Positions 1 to 6,635 of a stretch of 18,353 nt of DNA are shown here, piece by piece; position 1 is the first letter of the stretch; every line of letters starts with the position of its first letter. Origin of the DNA: CAYVMN01 sp964452575 (GTDB lineage Bacteria; Desulfobacterota; DSM-4660; Desulfatiglandales; Desulfatiglandaceae); NCBI GenBank assembly GCA_964452575.1, contig CAYVMN010000086.1, forward strand, positions 1 to 18,353. Reading direction: 5' to 3'. Below the pieces are notes generated by a model, which ran no database searches, was not told the origin of the DNA, and saw only the letters and a list, made by a program, of their open reading frames with translations. A program made the position numbers and the translations under genes.

Positions 1-335
1 CCTTAAGACCACCAAGAAAGGCCAATTCGCCAATGATGTAAGGTCTGAAAGCTACGAATCCTCCTGCTCCCCGCCGAACCTGATTATCGGATGACCTCAA
101 AAAAGCTCTATCGGATTACATTCAACCTTACAGCCGCCATCACAAACACTTATTCATAGGAGGTAAGAACACTGAAAGCAAGTACTTAAAGACAAGAGCA
201 ATTCTGGGCGCAGAATGGCGAAACGCCGTTTATTGTTTTTGATGGCGATTACGAACATTCAGCAATGGTGCCTATGCGAAGTGAATCCGCTATTTTCTAA
301 CGCTCAAACGAGATATTCGGTTAGAGGAGATTAAA
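1..335. other. Upstream region without a clear gene
   Basis: I see no recognisable gene here. An open frame enters from the left edge and stops at 92-94, giving a possible 30-residue C-terminus of an upstream gene; nothing in it is recognisable. A 39-codon ORF (215-334) ends just before the start of the next gene but has no ribosome binding site. The GAGGAG at about 324-329 is the likely ribosome binding site of the gene starting at 336. Confidence 0.4.
214..240 (+). terminator. Possible rho-independent terminator
   Basis: A 7-bp stem (214-220 with 224-230, one G-T pair) closes a three-base AAA loop and is followed by TATTGTTTTT. This is the shape of an intrinsic terminator on the + strand. 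It would insulate the gene at 336 from anything upstream. The stem is short, so this is tentative. Confidence 0.35.
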
Positions 336-1508
336 ATGAAAGCGCAACAAATCAAAACACGGCTTTTTTTAATGGTTGCAATGGCGATAATGAGCCTCGT
401 TGCAGTTCCTTCTGCCTGGGCAGAGACTCAGAACATCACTGGAGAATGGAAATTCCATATAATACCTTCCATTGACATTGATGATCCCTTATCTGAATCA
501 TCAGTGTGGGTAGCCGATCTTTATGATGTCAATGGCGGCATTGTCGGTTTTTCCGGAGTCTTCCAGTTCCAGGGATCGAGGAGTGGCGATAAGGTGACAT
601 TGAATGTTTTGAGTACCGACGGCCATAAGAAAGTCAGGCATAGGGGGACGCTCAATCTGAAGCTTTTAGTCGAGCCAAAGAAGCCGCTACGCATGGTCGG
701 TACCCAAGTTATCAATGATACGCATGTTGGATACAAGGGGCTTAACGTCTCGAAAGTATCTGCCACACGCGTTGGCGCGCCCCCCAGCCTACAGGCGTTA
801 ACTGCCGCTCGCGACGATACATGGCCTTTAGAACCTGGAGAAACAGCGTTAGAAAATAGCGCTTCGGACTGGATAACGAAAATTATCACCTATTTTGAAA
901 ATAAGGTCGTCATCAACGAACTGATATGGAACTCATGCCATCAAACCTACGATTGGATGAAGGCATGGGATGTCATTGAAAACGGTAGGGGCTATTATAT
1001 GTGCGGCGATCACGCGCCAGGCAGCCTCTCGTATGCTACCTGGACTTTTTACTATCCACTTGATTGGGGATATGGTGGGAGCACAACATATTCTTTTTAC
1101 TACCGGTCGGGACCGGCTTACCAAACGATAGACCAATTGCGATTTACTTTACAAGGCATCGGCGATACTTTTCCAAAATGCTTGGGTTTTAGCGACAATA
1201 GTGATTTAGTCTCGACAGTAACGGACTTTTACAACAATTATGGCGATTTTACGATCAGCACGGCTTATGAGGAAAATACCGCGCAGGCACATTTATATGT
1301 TAATCTTGCCAACTCGGCCAATTGTGACGCGGCCAAGAACCATCCTCTCGTCCAGAAAATCTGGGGGCAATTATCCCACCATGACAAATTGCTCTGCGGG
1401 CATGATATTTACGATACTTGGTATTTGAAGCGCCCTTTTGTTCTTCTTGACGGTACCCCCTTGTACATTACCAATGTGCTGGGCACCATCAGCGTTTGGT
1501 ATGACTAA
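336..1508 (+). CDS. Secreted protein of unknown function
   Basis: The 390-residue protein begins with a clear Sec signal peptide: a positively charged start, a hydrophobic core at about residues 9-24 and an A-W-A cleavage site near residue 29. The mature protein is therefore exported to the periplasm or beyond. Residues 30-150 look beta-rich, with alternating glycines and short polar turns, as in small beta-barrel or lipocalin-like folds. From about residue 190 on, the sequence is rich in Tyr, Trp and Asn and contains several Cys that could form disulfides. I recognise no catalytic motif or family. GAGGAG a few bases upstream supports the ATG at 336. The gene stands alone, followed by a strong hairpin, so it is probably monocistronic. 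Confidence 0.7.
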   Translation: MKAQQIKTRLFLMVAMAIMSLVAVPSAWAETQNITGEWKFHIIPSIDIDDPLSESSVWVADLYDVNGGIVGFSGVFQFQGSRSGDKVTLNVLSTDGHKKVRHRGTLNLKLLVEPKKPLRMVGTQVINDTHVGYKGLNVSKVSATRVGAPPSLQALTAARDDTWPLEPGETALENSASDWITKIITYFENKVVINELIWNSCHQTYDWMKAWDVIENGRGYYMCGDHAPGSLSYATWTFYYPLDWGYGGSTTYSFYYRSGPAYQTIDQLRFTLQGIGDTFPKCLGFSDNSDLVSTVTDFYNNYGDFTISTAYEENTAQAHLYVNLANSANCDAAKNHPLVQKIWGQLSHHDKLLCGHDIYDTWYLKRPFVLLDGTPLYITNVLGTISVWYD

Positions 1509-1518
1509 AGCTTAACAA

Positions 1519-1554
1519 AAACCTCACAGGTCTTGAAAAAGACCTGTGAGGTTT
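1519..1554. terminator. Perfect 16-bp hairpin terminator, probably bidirectional
   Basis: A perfect 16-bp inverted repeat (1519-1534 with 1539-1554) surrounds a 4-base loop. The stem ends in AAA/TTT on both sides, giving a U-tract in either direction. It starts 10 bases after the stop of the secreted-protein gene and 18 bases before the end of an opposing gene remnant (stop at 1572-1574). It can therefore terminate both convergent transcripts. Confidence 0.85.
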
Positions 1555-1571
1555 CTCCTCTATCTTAAGCA

Positions 1572-1765
1572 TCAATCGAGAATACCGCCCCAATCGGTGC
1601 GTTCCTTCATATTCTTTCTGATTTCGGTTGGAATAATGTCCCGGCCTTCGCGAATTTCCCAGCCTCCCCCAGACAAAAAAGCCCCCATGGACATACAGAA
1701 CTCCTTTGGGGCCTTCTTATTGAAACCTTCCGATTGAGTTGTGTCATGACAGACTCCAGAAGGTT
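1572..1765 (-). pseudogene. C-terminal remnant of an unidentified protein
   Basis: On the minus strand a frame open from about 1765 to a TGA at 1572-1574 encodes about 64 residues. The last 45 have protein-like composition, with a G-G-G-W-E-I-R-E segment, P-T-E-I-R-K and a final W-G-G-I-L-D. The frame has no plausible start and sits against a strong convergent terminator, as expected of the 3' end of a truncated gene. I do not recognise the family, and the coding call rests only on composition and position. Confidence 0.3.
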
Positions 1766-2067
1766 AAAGTTATCTTGTTTGATTCACTGGAAAGGAAAGA
1801 AAGTGAGAACTATTGAATCTAATTCATATGCAAAAATTTTGTGTTGTCAAGTAAAACTTTCCATGGATCTCCAAGCCGAAAGTCGAATGGATCATCAACT
1901 TCAAAAAGCTGTGGTATGTTCAAGTTTGGTAGAGTGAGCGGACCTGTGGTACCTGATTCCTTATCTCAGGGTTGGTGGTTGCTGAGGAATATTTAGTATA
2001 TTCAAATAGGGACGGGAGTTGAAAAGTCAACAAGTGAATGATTCCAAGACCATGAGTATCAGATATG
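1766..2067. other. Intergenic region with possible minus-strand promoter
   Basis: No gene is apparent. On the minus strand there is a TTGACA (complement of the tgtcaa around 1846-1851) followed, 16 bases on, by TATGAA. This could be a sigma-70 promoter firing toward the remnant that ends at 1572. Otherwise I see nothing. Confidence 0.3.
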
Positions 2068-2699
2068 TTATTCGCCTATCGAGCGATCGCCGGTGTCATC
2101 TTCATCAACCCAGTCTTCCTCTTCCCATGTCATACCTTTTCGTCCAGGAACTTTGCGAGTTGGCCCTGCTTTATAGAACGAGCACGACTTAAGACCATAA
2201 CAGAAGGTCTCATATCGATACCGTTTCCTACCGGGGTTCCACTGATCGATAATCATTTCAACAGCCATCCTGCAGCCCCACAGACAACCACTACAGTTGT
2301 TATCGTAAGTACGAGCGTTGAGACGGCGATGGCCTCTTTCACGGTAGGTTTCCAAATTTGGTGGGACACCGAGCCATGGAGGAGGCTCCAGATATTGTTG
2401 CTCTGGTCGTTCGATGAGCTTGAGTTTGCTGGTTTTGTAAAATTCAACTGACTCCATGCGGCTATCGAGCACATGTTCTGACTGTCCGCTGACAACGTCA
2501 CCAACGCGAAAGTCCTCCTTAGCCTGAGCCGCTTTGCCGATTCCAATAAGAAATTCTCCTTCTCGCTCACCCATGACTCCCTTGACTCTTAAAGCATATC
2601 CGAGATAGCTGTGGCTTCGCTGGTCAAACGATCGCGTTAACCTGATTCGGGCCTGAACAGAGGTTATTGTCCCTTTCCATGGTATTTACCAGATGCCAT
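2068..2699 (-). pseudogene. Cys-rich conserved hypothetical protein, frameshifted near its start
   Basis: The main frame runs to the stop at 2068 and can be called from an ATG at 2574 (168 aa). It is open and protein-like further upstream, back to about 2685, where it reads K-G-T-I-T-S-V-Q-A-R-I-R-L. A well-placed ATG at 2699, with AAAGAGG ten bases upstream, starts a second frame (M-A-S-G-K-Y-H-G-K-G). That frame would flow into the main one if a single A were added to the AAA run near 2676. The repaired protein would be about 210 residues. The N-terminal half looks like a small beta-barrel domain. The C-terminal half holds a Cys cluster (C-S-G-C-L-W-G-C, then F-C-Y-G-L-K-S-C) suggestive of metal binding, and an acidic W-E-E-E-D-W-V-D-E tail. 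I believe similar unnamed proteins occur in Desulfobacterota; no function is known to me. Confidence 0.6.
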
Positions 2700-2856
2700 A
2701 TTAGTCATGCCTCTTTCAAAATCCAATCCGCAGTCTACTTTTGGTCCAAATTCAACATATTGCATAACACCTGCTTTGTGCGCAAAACAAGCCCCTCTTC
2801 AATCTGCATACCCTCAAGTGAATAATCTGGTCATCATAATAGGTTCAACAACCCTA

Positions 2857-3780
2857 TCAGGTCTTGCCTTTCTCAAGGCGCTTATAATATTCCACAAACC
2901 CGAGCACCAGAGAAGTAATCATAGAGTGGGCCGACTGTTTCCCGCCCCAGTGCTCTTGTACGGTATCTCTCATCATCTCTTCAATGATTTCCTCAGGCAT
3001 AAGGTTCTGGTTCAACATGCCACCGATAAGGCCATCATGGAACTCCAGCAGACGAATTGATTCTGCGATCACAAAAGCCGCATCCCTATGCGGTCCATAC
3101 TGTGAAAAGCAAATTGTATTCGGATTGAACCCCTGGATTTTTCTGATACTCTCCTTACTAGCTACCAGATCGAACCCTGGAGGTGCAACAGCCGGGGTAA
3201 GCATGTCGGATTTAGGGTAATAATGGCCCAGTGCCTCCCCTGAGAAGAGGCACCTGGTCCTCGGCTCAAATACGCAGAGATGATGGGGGGCGTGTCCCGG
3301 GGCACTGAAAATCCTCAAGCTGGCATCTGACCCAATGCTAAGATCTGTATCTGATAAGGGAAATAGATTCTCTCTTGGGACAGGAATTATCTCTCCGTGA
3401 AGATGCAGTACCTCCTTACGACTGCCATACACTGTTTCTGCGCTCTTCATGAGCTTTGAAGGGTCCAGAAGGTGTTTGGCCCCGCGTTCGTGGACATAGA
3501 CCCGTACCCAGGGTAGCCGTTTTACTAAGGGCCCTGTCCCTCCGGCATGGTCGAGATGGATGTGGGTGAGTATCGAATGTCTGATGTCTTTTTCCTGGTA
3601 ACCAATTTCCTGAACTGATTCTAGGATGTGGGATATGGTGAGGCCTCCGCCTGTTTCGATCACGGTGAGGCCGTCTGCCACAACAATGTAGACTCCGCTC
3701 AGATCCATAGGCCCTAGCCCCTGGGAATCCATGTAATATATGCCGGGATTAACTTCTGTGATTTTTCCAACCTTAGACAT
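2857..3780 (-). CDS. MBL-fold metallo-hydrolase
   Basis: This 307-residue protein has the metallo-beta-lactamase fold signature H-I-H-L-D-H-A-G-G (His73, His75, Asp77, His78), P-G-H at residue 163 and a late G-P-H at His231. These are the expected ligands of a dinuclear metal site for hydrolysing esters, thioesters or phosphodiesters, or for oxidoreductase chemistry. The usual L-F-[ST]-G-D motif, whose Asp bridges the two metals, reads L-F-S-G-E (Glu182). The family is too broad to name a substrate. No signal peptide is visible, so it should be cytoplasmic. GAGGAA eight bases before the ATG at 3780 supports the start. It is a single gene with no obvious operon partner; a perfect dyad lies about 190 bp upstream. 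Confidence 0.88.
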   Translation of the reverse strand: MSKVGKITEVNPGIYYMDSQGLGPMDLSGVYIVVADGLTVIETGGGLTISHILESVQEIGYQEKDIRHSILTHIHLDHAGGTGPLVKRLPWVRVYVHERGAKHLLDPSKLMKSAETVYGSRKEVLHLHGEIIPVPRENLFPLSDTDLSIGSDASLRIFSAPGHAPHHLCVFEPRTRCLFSGEALGHYYPKSDMLTPAVAPPGFDLVASKESIRKIQGFNPNTICFSQYGPHRDAAFVIAESIRLLEFHDGLIGGMLNQNLMPEEIIEEMMRDTVQEHWGGKQSAHSMITSLVLGFVEYYKRLEKGKT

Positions 3781-3968
3781 CTACTGTTTCCTCAAAAGAC
3801 TATCCCCTGTTGAACAGGGCAGGAAAAGGTTAGACACCCCCACATGTTTATTTGTTCTTCCTCTCTTTGGCAACCCTTTTGAGGCGCATAAAAAAGGAAA
3901 TCCCACGTTCTCGATCAGGATAGGGTCTTTAGACTCCAAACCAAGCAGGTTCCCTCCTACATCTAATG

Positions 3969-3985
3969 GAGGGGACGGTCCCCTC
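3969..3985. promoter_or_regulatory. Perfect dyad upstream of the MBL-fold gene
   Basis: GAGGGGAC and GTCCCCTC form a perfect 8-bp inverted repeat around a single central G. No T-run follows on either strand, so it looks more like a protein-binding site or chance dyad than a terminator. It lies about 190 bases upstream of the MBL-fold gene. Confidence 0.3.
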
Positions 3986-4102
3986 TCCCATTGACTCACA
4001 AGAGGAATCTCTTTACTGCCCTTACCGGAAAATAAGCTCTTATCAGCAGGCTTTTGGCCTAATCAGTTGGCTCATCGGAAGACGGGATTTCCATGTCTCT
4101 CC

Positions 4103-4246
4103 CTAATCAAGCAACGCAATGGCCTCAACTTCTATCATGAATTCCGGCACGGCTAAACTCTCCACTACCAAAGGGTATGGGGTGGACAAGGTTCGGTGAA
4201 ATACTCACTTCGAACCTTTCGAAAGGCCTCAATGAAGCTGTAATGC
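4103..4246 (-). pseudogene. RidA (YjgF/UK114) family 3' remnant, frameshifted
   Basis: Two minus-strand frames join to give the C-terminal third of a RidA-type protein. The first reads F-I-E-A-F-R-K-V-R-S-E-Y-F-T-E-P. After a one-base frame slip near 4165 the second reads V-V-E-S-L-A-V-P-E-F, then M-I-E-V-E-A-I-A-L-L-D and a stop at 4103. The closing V-E-I-E-A-I-A-type strand is the hallmark end of the family. RidA enzymes deaminate reactive enamine/imine intermediates in the cytoplasm. The 5' two thirds are missing and the remnant abuts the end of a PAS-kinase leader fragment, so it cannot make a working enzyme. Confidence 0.65.
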
Positions 4247-4247
4247 G

Positions 4248-4367
4248 TTAGAAATGCAGAGTTGTTGCATCCCGCAGGGCCTCCTCTACCTGTTTCCGCT
4301 CGACAGTCTCTTTCTCTAACTCACTTACCCTCTGTTCAAGCTCTTCATACGTTAGTTCTCTGGCCAT
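4248..4367 (-). pseudogene. Truncated leader of a PAS-domain sensor kinase (39 codons)
   Basis: An ATG at 4367, preceded by GGGGGAG at good spacing, opens a 39-residue frame. It holds L-T-Y-E-E-L-E-Q-R-V-S-E-L-E-K-E, then E-R-K-Q-V-E-E-A-L-R, and then quickly stops. This charged coiled-coil leader is typical of the N-terminus of PAS-domain histidine kinases in Deltaproteobacteria, where E-E-A-L-R is followed by the PAS domain. The PAS and kinase domains are absent, and the downstream DNA is RidA sequence. The start signals look intact, so a 39-residue coiled-coil peptide could still be translated. Confidence 0.6.
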
Positions 4368-4709
4368 CGATCTCCCCCACTTATCCAAGAAACCGCTTCA
4401 TAACAAATTGTTTAGCTATGATACCAACTTAACTGACATATTTTCAGATCAAACCTGGCGATTTGCCTCTACCGCATGGTGATCTAGGTGCAACCTATAA
4501 GATCAGGCCCGCTCATGACCCGCCCTTTCGCTAATGGGTTCTCGTATCCGGCACGCTCCAGCAATTAGTCCAAAAACCCGTTGAGCCAACTATCTGCTAC
4601 CTTCCAAGTCGTTCCTCTCAGGTTCCATCTCCCGGAGCGTCCTCGGAGAGTCATGCGATTGGCTCAGAAAAGAAAAATTTGGATGAAATAAAGTAGAATA
4701 CCCTCTAAG
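4368..4709. other. Intergenic region, no gene seen
   Basis: I see no protein-like frame or RNA gene here. If the promoter at 4710-4757 is active, this stretch is the long 5' leader (about 330 bases) of the PAS-kinase fragment. Confidence 0.4.
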
Positions 4710-4762
4710 TGCATATAAATGCATTTTTTTTCTGTCAATAGCTTATTTTCTTGTCAAGAAAA
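4710..4762 (-). promoter_or_regulatory. Candidate sigma-70 promoter with overlapping dyads
   Basis: On the minus strand TTGACA (4738-4733) is followed 17 bases later by TATGCA (4715-4710). A second TTGACA (4757-4752) sits inside a perfect dyad TTTTCTTG-T-CAAGAAAA (4746-4762). A smaller dyad TGCAT-ATAA-ATGCA covers the -10 region. The arrangement suggests a regulated promoter reading toward the PAS-kinase leader at 4367. Confidence 0.45.
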
Positions 4763-4809
4763 GACCTTCCGGCACAAAGTCTTCAAGGTTCTGGATGCAA
4801 AGGAAAAGA

Positions 4810-4982
4810 TCACACGGGACCTGAGTAACGTACTGCAATGGGGGAGGCTACCCCGCGAATGGCCGAAGCAATAGCGTCAAGCAGTGCCCCAAAGATCCTC
4901 ATCTTGAAGACAGCCTCGGTCTGCTGATATCTGGATATAACATCCAGGATGGTCATGTCATGGTGGATGGTTGGCTTTTCAT
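4810..4982 (-). pseudogene. DUF1858-like small protein, frame broken at its start
   Basis: A frame ending at 4810 reads P-T-I-H-H-D-M-T-I-L-D-V-I-S-R-Y and then Q-Q-T-E-A-V-F-K. This is the N-terminal signature of DUF1858 domains, often seen next to hybrid-cluster and sulfur-relay genes. The ATG at 4982 overlaps the stop of the kinase-like gene by one base, as expected in an operon, but leads into a 9-codon dead end; one extra G after this ATG would restore the frame. An internal ATG at 4956 would give 48 residues but has no ribosome binding site. After V-F-K the usual segment with the A-G-x-C-x-x-C redox cysteines is absent, and the sequence resumes with an L-L-D-A-I-A-like helix. The gene is probably non-functional. 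Confidence 0.5.
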
Positions 4983-5860
4983 CAGAGGTGTCTCGGCTTA
5001 TGTCGTTTCTCCCAGCTCTCCAGGACCTCCTTCATTGCCCTGGGGATATACGTTATAATCTCCATCACCTGAGAAGCAGGGGTGGGGACGGCATAATGAC
5101 CTGCCTCCCTGTTGATCCTGGCTGCCAGGATCGATGCCTCCAAGGTCTCCATGCCCGAGGCAATAAAGGCCGCAACAATGCCGGTCAGGCTGTCTCCCGT
5201 GCCACCCATGGCCTCATCTACCGGATTGTCGATAATCGCATGGACCCCTTCCCTTGAGGCGACATAATCCTGGCTCCCCTTCACCAGGAGATAACGCGCG
5301 GCATTTCTATGGTTATAGGCCCGCGTGGTGAGATCGGGTATTCGATTTTCTTCATGAAGGATAAATCCTCTTGTGTAAAAGGGGTGAGGGGCCTCTTCGT
5401 CTGCCAGGAATGCCAGCTCCCCCGCATCCGGCGTGAAAAGCTCGTAGGCCTCCGACTGCCCGCTCATCTTGGCCGCATACATGAACCCGGCATCGGCAAT
5501 CAGGACAGGGCGGGGATTCATCTCCTCCACGGCGAAGAGGACCTTGTTGTGCCAGTCCACATCCGGTTGGAGATAATGGAAGGTGATTACTGAGAAATCA
5601 GAACGGGGGAGGTTTTTGACAAGGTACTGGTACAGGCGCCTGCTTCCATCCCCGAGGCCAATGTCACCCACGAGATAGCCAAAAGGTAGAGGAAGATTAA
5701 GAGTCGCTCCGGCCTTGATGGCCGCAGCCAGCAGGGCTGGCGTCCCGCGGTTCACCGCCACCCGCCTTTCACCGATACAGATAGAATCTTTTAGGAGGCA
5801 GACCTCCCCACCCACAAGAGGGAAATCCTCTTCCGGTATGGTCCCTACTACTGCGAGCAT
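4982..5860 (-). CDS. NAD(P)HX dehydratase-like / ribokinase-fold protein
   Basis: I choose the ATG at 5860 (292 aa, starting M-L-A-V-V-G); it overlaps the end of the DUF3343 gene by 13 bases. A longer frame exists from 5992 but lies wholly inside the upstream gene. The family resemblance is to the C-terminal YjeF/NnrD (NAXD) group of the ribokinase superfamily. The visible parts are F-T-P-D-A-G-E-L-A-F-L (the T-P-H-P-G-E position), L-L-V-K-G-S-Q-D-Y, and G-G-T-G-D-S-L-T-G-I-V-A-A-F, the anion-hole and catalytic-Asp segment. NAXD enzymes repair hydrated NAD(P)H with ATP or ADP. The N-terminal half departs from the classical H-K-G pattern, so the substrate may differ. Its place at the end of a selenium/sulfur-carrier operon suggests a linked role, which is inference. 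Confidence 0.75.
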   Translation of the reverse strand: MLAVVGTIPEEDFPLVGGEVCLLKDSICIGERRVAVNRGTPALLAAAIKAGATLNLPLPFGYLVGDIGLGDGSRRLYQYLVKNLPRSDFSVITFHYLQPDVDWHNKVLFAVEEMNPRPVLIADAGFMYAAKMSGQSEAYELFTPDAGELAFLADEEAPHPFYTRGFILHEENRIPDLTTRAYNHRNAARYLLVKGSQDYVASREGVHAIIDNPVDEAMGGTGDSLTGIVAAFIASGMETLEASILAARINREAGHYAVPTPASQVMEIITYIPRAMKEVLESWEKRHKPRHL

Positions 5861-6396
5861 CGGCGTTTCATCTCCTCGTAGGCCAGTTGAAGGGCATACC
5901 CGCAGAGTGTATGGCCGATCTCCCCCGGGCTGGGAGCCTCGACCAAAGATTTCCCCACCATCTCCAGGGCGAGGTAAGGGACGTCCGGGCATCCGCCGCC
6001 AGAGATGTTGACGATCGTTTGCGTTTCCTTGTCAAGGGTCAGCTTCATATTGGCCGCTCTCACCATGAGATAGCCGCCAAAGTCCGTGGCCTGGAAAAGG
6101 TCAATGGGCTGAAGCAAGGGACTGTTCACCGGGACCACTTGGAGGGGGGATACATCCACCTCCTGGAGCGTCCTCAGGATATTCAACTCCTCAATGAGGG
6201 GGAACTCAATGACCAGGTCGCAACCACTCCTTATTTCCGGTGGGGGTCCCATGACCCGAATCTTCCATCCCTTTGACTTCAGGACGTTTTCCGCACGGAT
6301 CACCTCGCTGGTGTTCACGAAGACCAGTATCCCTCGGTCCTGATTCTCCATCCCGGCCGAGCCATGGGATCTCTTTTTCTTGAAGAATGTAAGCAC
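5848..6396 (-). CDS. DUF3343 (putative Se/S carrier-like) protein with C-terminal extension
   Basis: The protein is cytoplasmic and belongs to the DUF3343 group, annotated as putative selenium/sulfur carrier-like. The core is G-I-L-V-F-V-N-T-S-E-V-I-R-A-E followed by a K-G-W-K-I-R-V-M-G-P-P-P stretch and S-G-C-D-L-V-I. The C-terminal 90 residues include G-G-G-C-P-D-V-P-Y-L-A, whose Cys-Pro could carry a persulfide or selenide. The upstream ATG at 6468 would overlap the tusA-like gene by 64 bases. I prefer the GTG at 6396 (182 aa), which has AGGA six bases upstream and starts eight bases after the tusA-like stop; the ATG at 6351 is also possible. It is translationally coupled to the downstream kinase-like gene. 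Confidence 0.78.
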   Translation of the reverse strand: MLTFFKKKRSHGSAGMENQDRGILVFVNTSEVIRAENVLKSKGWKIRVMGPPPEIRSGCDLVIEFPLIEELNILRTLQEVDVSPLQVVPVNSPLLQPIDLFQATDFGGYLMVRAANMKLTLDKETQTIVNISGGGCPDVPYLALEMVGKSLVEAPSPGEIGHTLCGYALQLAYEEMKRRCSQ

Positions 6397-6404
6397 GCTC
6401 AGTC

Positions 6405-6623
6405 CTAATCCTTTCTGATCTTTATTCTGTAACCTTCCCCTTCTTCTCGAATCTCTTTGATCTGCCATTTCTGACTCTCGACAGCGCGGCTCACGTTCTC
6501 CTTGGATGTGTCCGTATCCACCAGGACCTCGATCTCTCCCTTGGCAGATTTCTTGATCTCTTCCAGGGTCATGAGGACGGGCTGCGGGCAGCTCAACCCT
6601 CTTGCGTCAACGATTGTACTCAT
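6405..6623 (-). CDS. TusA/SirA-family sulfur (or selenium) carrier protein
   Basis: This 72-residue protein is a full-length TusA fold. The motif G-L-S-C-P-Q-P at residues 9-15 puts the persulfide-carrying Cys at position 12, followed by a helix and a strand pattern typical of the family. TusA proteins accept sulfur from cysteine desulfurases or rhodaneses and pass it to partner proteins; in operons with YedE they are thought to handle selenium or sulfur entering the cell. The ATG at 6623 has a near-perfect AAGGAGGT seven bases upstream, and this overlaps the stop codon of yedE. yedE, this gene and the DUF3343 gene are therefore one tightly packed transcript. Confidence 0.93.
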   Translation of the reverse strand: MSTIVDARGLSCPQPVLMTLEEIKKSAKGEIEVLVDTDTSKENVSRAVESQKWQIKEIREEGEGYRIKIRKD

Positions 6624-6635
6624 GATAGCACCTCC

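Noticed and set aside
215..334. 39-codon ORF with a hydrophobic start, ending just before the secreted-protein gene
   Set aside because: No ribosome binding site, and its start lies inside a hairpin that looks like a terminator. A leader peptide is possible but unsupported.
3781..3999. 72-codon minus-strand ORF just before the MBL-fold gene
   Set aside because: No ribosome binding site, low-complexity Pro/Gly/Leu-rich translation and no family resemblance.
5861..5992. N-terminal extension of the kinase-like gene to 5992
   Set aside because: It overlaps the DUF3343 gene by about 145 bases and reads as Pro/Gly/Arg-rich shadow sequence; the ATG at 5860 fits the family better.
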